Below are positions 4,444 to 7,525 of a DNA stretch of 7,525 bases, piece after piece. Source of the DNA: an uncultured Syntrophobacteraceae bacterium (lineage in GTDB: Bacteria; Desulfobacterota; Syntrophobacteria; Syntrophobacterales; Syntrophobacteraceae). Where the stretch lies: NCBI GenBank assembly GCA_937889795.1, contig CALBZH010000169.1:1-7525 (forward strand). Direction: 5' to 3'. How positions within the stretch are numbered: the first letter of the stretch is position 1; each line of letters starts with the position of its first letter. The position numbers and the translations under genes were made by a program. A model generated the notes under the pieces. That model saw only the letters and a list, made by a program, of their open reading frames with translations. It had not been told where the DNA came from and did not search any database.

Positions 4444-7107
4444 ATGAATTCGATCAAGCTGTGGATCAATGATCTGGAAGTGGAAGCGGAGGCCGATCAG
4501 ACCATTCTGGAGGCGTGCGACCGCGCAGGGATTCGCATCCCGCGTCTTTGCGCGCATCCCTCGCTCAAGCCGAGCGGCTCCTGTCGCCTGTGTGCCGTGG
4601 AAGTCGACGACCACCGGGGATTCCCCGCCGCCTGCTCGACCCCGGTTGAAAACGGGATGCGGGTGAGGACGGATACGGCGAAGGTTCTGGATTTCCGGCG
4701 GGAGATGCTGCGCCTCATCCTTCAGGACCACCCCAGGGAATGCCTTGGGTGTGCACGTAACGGCACCTGCGAGCTGCAGCGCCTGGTGGAGCTGGTCGGG
4801 ATTGATTTTCCCTACGGGCCGCCGGAGAGCGAACGAGTGGCGGCGCTTCCCGCAGGCTCCTATTTCGAAAGAGACCCCCGATTGTGCGTACACTGCGGTC
4901 GGTGCGTCCGCGTCTGCCACGAAGTACGGGGGGCCGGGGTGCTGGTGTTTCGGGAATCGGGCGGGAAGCAGGATGTCAGCACGGCTTTTGGGCGGTCTCT
5001 GCAGGATGCGGGGTGCCAGTTCTGCGGCGCCTGCGTGGACGTATGTCCGGTAGCGGCGCTCAGAGAGCCGCTTTCCGCCTATGCGGGAGAAGCGCAGGAC
5101 GCGATTTCGGAAATCTGCGATGCGCTCACCAGGATCGTGATGGATCTCTACAAGAAGGAGCTCCCCCGCTCCTGGCAAAAATCCATCTGCCCGCTTTGCA
5201 GCGCCCACTGCCCGGTGTCGTTCGAGACGACCACAGCCGGAACCATCGTTCAGACTCGTCCCGCCCCGAGTGCCGCCGCCAATGGTGGTCAGGCGTGCGT
5301 TCAGGGGCGTTTTCTGCTTAAGGGGCACCTGCAGAGCGCAGACCGCCTCCGGAAGCCCTGGGTGCTGGAAGACGGCCGTTATCGCGAGACCGACTGGACG
5401 GGCGCGCTGGATGAGCTTGCGCGGCGACTGTCAGCTCTTGGGCCGTGGGAAACCGCAGTCTTGACGGACGCTCGTTTGACCAATGAAGAGCTGTTTGTGC
5501 TGCAGAAGTTCGCACGCACGGTCCTGCGGTCCAACCTGATGGGCAGCCTTACGCCGGCAGGACATTCGGCGATAGAGGAAACCCTCGCCAGGTGCTCGGA
5601 GCCCGCCGGTCTTCGCGGACGATTGGCCGACCTTCCCCAGGCAGGAGTCGCCTTGGCTATCGGCGTGAATCCGCCGGCGACCCATCCCAGCGGCGGAACG
5701 ATCCTCCGCCAGGCTTCCCTGAACGGGACAAAAGTCATCGCGGCCAACTCGTGCTCGGTCGGCATCGGCCGATTTGCCGACGTGAGCCTCAGCTACACGC
5801 CTGGGACCGAAGCGGCCTTGATTTCCGGCCTCCTGCATTTGCTCCTGCGCGAAGGGCACGTTGATCCATCAATCGAGGCGAGCCAGCCCCAGTACCTCAA
5901 ACAGCTCCGCCAGGACCTCGCCCCCTTCGATCCCGAAGCCGTATCCGCAGTGACCGGCATCCACTGGGAACAGCTGGTCGAAACGGCATGCCTCTTCAAA
6001 GACGACAAGCCGGTTTCGATCCTGTACGGGCCAGGCCTGCTGGCTTCCCAATGCTCCCAGGAAGCGGTCCAAGCCATGATCGCCCTCCTCTATCTCACGG
6101 GCAGCATCGGGAAGGCTGGCGGAGGCATGATTCCGCTTTATGGGGATTCCAACCTCCAGGGCGCATCAAGCCTCGACATGACCGCACCTCTCTTCGAGCT
6201 TTCACCCGGCAACGGAAAACCAGCCGCAAGAGGGTCCGTCGCGATGACCGATTTGTTGGCATCGGGCCAGATCAAGGCCCTTTACGTCGCCATGGAAAGC
6301 TCGGATCTGTCGTCGTTTCAGACCCTGCAACCGTATCTGGACAAACTTGAGCTTGTAGTGCTCCACGACGTGAGGATGTCCGGCAATGGGGGGGTCTTGC
6401 CTCACCTGGTGCTCCCCATGGCATCAGCCGTTGAAAAGGGCGGCACCTACACGGGATGGGACGGGCGGCCGCTCGATATTCCCCGCCTCGCCTCAACTTC
6501 AGGCGAAGGTCGATCCGCCCTCTGGGTGATCCAGGAGCTCGCAGCCAGGATGAAGGTCGGTGGGTTTTCCAAGCAAAGCGATGAGGCCTTCCTTGAGGAC
6601 ATCCGGCAGCAGATGTCGGAGAGGACTGTCCTGGTCAAGAAGCCCGAACGGGCGGCATCCGGGTGCTGCTGTTGTTGCTCGACGCCCGTGAAGCAGAAAA
6701 CGGCCGATTGCGGCAACGGACCGCCCGAATGGAAACCGATGGAGCTGCCCACGGCTCAGGCAGCAGTCGATTCGAGCCATCCACTGCGAATCGTCGCCAA
6801 GGAAGCTCTCGAGCCCCACTTTCTTGGACCGCTGCTCGCCCCGGAGGCAACAACCGTCTTCTACCCCGATGCCGAAGTGGAAATGAATCCAGCCGATGTC
6901 TTCCGGATGGGTCTCGAGCCCGGAAAGGCTGTCCGCGTATCCTGCCCGGAAAAAACATGGGAAGGCCGCCTGGGCCTCAACCCGACCGTTCCGGAAGGGT
7001 TTGTGGCTATGCCGATGCGGCAGATTCCATGGCCTGAACAACCGGGTTCTCCACCCTTGATCCTTGGCGTCCGCGTCGAAAAGGCCAGCGAGCCGGTGAC
7101 CGGTTGA
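4444..7107 (+). CDS. NuoG/FdhA-like molybdopterin-fold Fe-S protein (probable electron-transfer subunit)
   Basis: The 887-aa protein has the architecture of NuoG and of NAD-linked formate dehydrogenase alpha subunits. A plant-type [2Fe-2S] domain binds through C36, C47, C50 and C64. A His-Cys3 [4Fe-4S] site is H96, C100, C103 and C109. Two ferredoxin-type sites are C148/151/154/158 and C191/194/197/201. The molybdopterin-oxidoreductase [4Fe-4S] site is C249, C252, C256 and C285, followed by the pterin fold (GVNPPATHPSGG, LTGSIGKAGGG, GDSNLQGASSLDM). A degenerate dinucleotide-binding domain runs from about 780 to the end. The Cys/Sec expected before the conserved His of formate dehydrogenases (C/U-H-S) is Gly in PAGHS (G373, H374), and the DPR-type motif is lost (AANSCSVG). 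It is therefore probably an electron conduit, not a formate dehydrogenase. Residues 741-745 are five consecutive cysteines. The start at 4444 has AGGTGAGG just upstream; an in-frame ATG at 4285 would add non-conserved sequence. Tandem stops TGA-TAG end it. The next gene is nfnA-like, suggesting a role in NAD(P)H/ferredoxin electron transfer. Confidence 0.88.
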   Translation: MNSIKLWINDLEVEAEADQTILEACDRAGIRIPRLCAHPSLKPSGSCRLCAVEVDDHRGFPAACSTPVENGMRVRTDTAKVLDFRREMLRLILQDHPRECLGCARNGTCELQRLVELVGIDFPYGPPESERVAALPAGSYFERDPRLCVHCGRCVRVCHEVRGAGVLVFRESGGKQDVSTAFGRSLQDAGCQFCGACVDVCPVAALREPLSAYAGEAQDAISEICDALTRIVMDLYKKELPRSWQKSICPLCSAHCPVSFETTTAGTIVQTRPAPSAAANGGQACVQGRFLLKGHLQSADRLRKPWVLEDGRYRETDWTGALDELARRLSALGPWETAVLTDARLTNEELFVLQKFARTVLRSNLMGSLTPAGHSAIEETLARCSEPAGLRGRLADLPQAGVALAIGVNPPATHPSGGTILRQASLNGTKVIAANSCSVGIGRFADVSLSYTPGTEAALISGLLHLLLREGHVDPSIEASQPQYLKQLRQDLAPFDPEAVSAVTGIHWEQLVETACLFKDDKPVSILYGPGLLASQCSQEAVQAMIALLYLTGSIGKAGGGMIPLYGDSNLQGASSLDMTAPLFELSPGNGKPAARGSVAMTDLLASGQIKALYVAMESSDLSSFQTLQPYLDKLELVVLHDVRMSGNGGVLPHLVLPMASAVEKGGTYTGWDGRPLDIPRLASTSGEGRSALWVIQELAARMKVGGFSKQSDEAFLEDIRQQMSERTVLVKKPERAASGCCCCCSTPVKQKTADCGNGPPEWKPMELPTAQAAVDSSHPLRIVAKEALEPHFLGPLLAPEATTVFYPDAEVEMNPADVFRMGLEPGKAVRVSCPEKTWEGRLGLNPTVPEGFVAMPMRQIPWPEQPGSPPLILGVRVEKASEPVTG

Positions 7108-7179
7108 TAGCGCTGTCGTCGCGACCCCCATTTCATAAGGGCACCGAAACAATGAAGGCTACCTGGATGCTCCCACAAT

Positions 7180-7267
7180 CGTCATTGCGGCATGTTTCAA
7201 GCCGGAATCCAGTAGGGCTCTTTTGAAAATACTGCTGGATCCCGGCTAAGAGCCTGCCGGGATGACG
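7180..7267. repeat. REP/MITE-like imperfect inverted repeat
   Basis: Arms of 33 nt (7180-7212 and 7235-7267) match as inverted repeats at 25 of 33 positions around a 22-nt loop. The outer ends read CGTCATT...GAATCCAG and CTGGATCCC...GATGACG, the form of palindromic repeats dispersed in many bacterial genomes. The right arm contains a perfect sub-hairpin, CCCGGC (7241-7246) with GCCGGG (7256-7261) and a 9-nt loop. As RNA it would fold into a cruciform-like structure between two genes of one presumed operon and could lower or stabilise read-through. Being dispersed elsewhere in the genome is inferred. Confidence 0.65.
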
Positions 7268-7330
7268 TCCATGGAGCGACGTATGTTGTTAGATGCATTC
7301 AACAATCCCTTAAGTGGACGCCAATGGGCC

Positions 7331-7346
7331 TTCGCTGGGATGACGA
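7331..7346. repeat. Partial second copy of the REP-like end
   Basis: GGGATGACG at 7337-7345 repeats, in the same orientation, the right end of the element at 7259-7267, 78 bp away. The preceding TTCGCT also resembles the arms of such repeats. No matching left arm is visible, so it is a solitary or decayed half-element. Confidence 0.4.
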
Positions 7347-7364
7347 ATGGTCTTCCGCAGGAAA

Positions 7365-7370
7365 GAGGTG
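7365..7370 (+). promoter_or_regulatory. Shine-Dalgarno for the nfnA-like gene
   Basis: GAGGTG within AGGAAAGAGGTGAT lies 6 nt before ATG at 7377. It sets the start of the last, truncated gene. Confidence 0.7.
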
Positions 7371-7376
7371 ATTTCC

Positions 7377-7525
7377 ATGTTTCCCATTACGTCCCATGAA
7401 CAATTGGCGCCGAAGGTTCACCGCATGACCGTGAAGGCTCCGGTCGTGGCTGAAAAAGCCAGGCCGGGGCAGTTCGTGATCGTGATCATCGACGAAAAAG
7501 GCGAGCGCGTTCCCTTCACCATCAG
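7377..7525 (+). CDS. NfnA-like FAD/NAD(P)-binding oxidoreductase subunit (5' end only)
   Basis: The first 49 residues are visible and the gene runs off the window. They match the N-terminus of NfnA (ferredoxin:NADP reductase alpha subunit, also called SudB or 'sulfide/dihydroorotate dehydrogenase-like FAD/NAD-binding protein'). The opening strand MFPITSHEQLAPKVHRMTV leads into KARPGQFVIVIIDEKGERVP (28-47), the conserved PGQFV flavin-domain segment. NfnA binds FAD and a [2Fe-2S] cluster and pairs with NfnB to couple NADH, NADPH and ferredoxin by flavin-based electron bifurcation. The start has a strong ribosome binding site. The gene shares its strand with the NuoG/FdhA-like gene 269 bp upstream, and an nfnB/gltD-like gene would be expected just past the window. 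The family call is firm despite truncation; the actual partner and reaction cannot be read from this fragment. Confidence 0.85.
   Translation, partial: MFPITSHEQLAPKVHRMTVKAPVVAEKARPGQFVIVIIDEKGERVPFTI

Larger units (their letters stand above)
7108..7376. other. Intergenic region between the NuoG/FdhA-like and nfnA-like genes
   Basis: These 269 bp contain no credible gene. They hold a degenerate REP-like inverted repeat (7180-7267), a second partial copy of its end (about 7331-7346), and the ribosome binding site of the nfnA-like gene. I see no strong sigma-70 promoter. The NuoG/FdhA-like gene ends in tandem stops (TGA-TAG), with no clear intrinsic terminator after it. Confidence 0.6.

Noticed and set aside
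4384..5328. 314-aa minus-strand frame inside the NuoG/FdhA-like gene
   Set aside because: The opposite strand carries all the conserved cysteine motifs of the [2Fe-2S] and [4Fe-4S] domains, so this is a GC-driven shadow.

Overview
The window is a GC-rich, double-stranded bacterial chromosomal segment with two gene neighbourhoods separated by about 680 bp of non-coding DNA. The right half encodes iron-sulfur/NAD(P)H redox machinery of the kind found in anaerobes: a NuoG/formate-dehydrogenase-alpha-like protein followed by the start of an NfnA-type flavoprotein. That content suggests a strictly anaerobic bacterium, possibly a sulfate reducer or syntroph of the Desulfobacterota. This is inferred from gene content and is not proven. 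I see no rRNA, tRNA, CRISPR array, complete insertion sequence or phage gene.

Left half (1-3060). After about 366 bp without a convincing gene lies a 216-aa putative zinc-dependent peptidase with HEQGH, resembling DUF922 (367-1017, +). It converges on, and overlaps by 30 bp, a 690-aa membrane acyltransferase of the OafA/acyltransferase-3 type with a periplasmic SGNH domain (988-3060, -). The acyltransferase probably O-acylates a cell-surface polysaccharide.

Middle (3061-3740). This divergent intergenic region holds no convincing gene. It contains several perfect or near-perfect dyads (3128-3148, 3445-3463, 3476-3486, 3572-3591, 3609-3622), an 8-codon ORF behind a strong ribosome binding site, and a candidate sigma-54-type promoter at 3679-3694.

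Right half (3741-7525). An unrecognised soluble protein (3741-4409) lies 34 nt upstream of an 887-aa protein (4444-7107). That protein has the full NuoG/FdhA cofactor array: one [2Fe-2S], a His-Cys3 [4Fe-4S], two ferredoxin-type [4Fe-4S], and the [4Fe-4S] plus pterin fold of the molybdopterin oxidoreductases. The catalytic Cys/Sec of formate dehydrogenases appears to be replaced by Gly, and a run of five cysteines sits near the C-terminus. After a 269-bp gap carrying a degenerate REP-like inverted repeat comes the 5' end of an NfnA-like FAD/NAD(P)-binding subunit. I infer that the redox genes form one functional unit in which a NuoG-like electron-transfer subunit serves an Nfn-type (possibly bifurcating) transhydrogenase. 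This is the most interesting part of the window.
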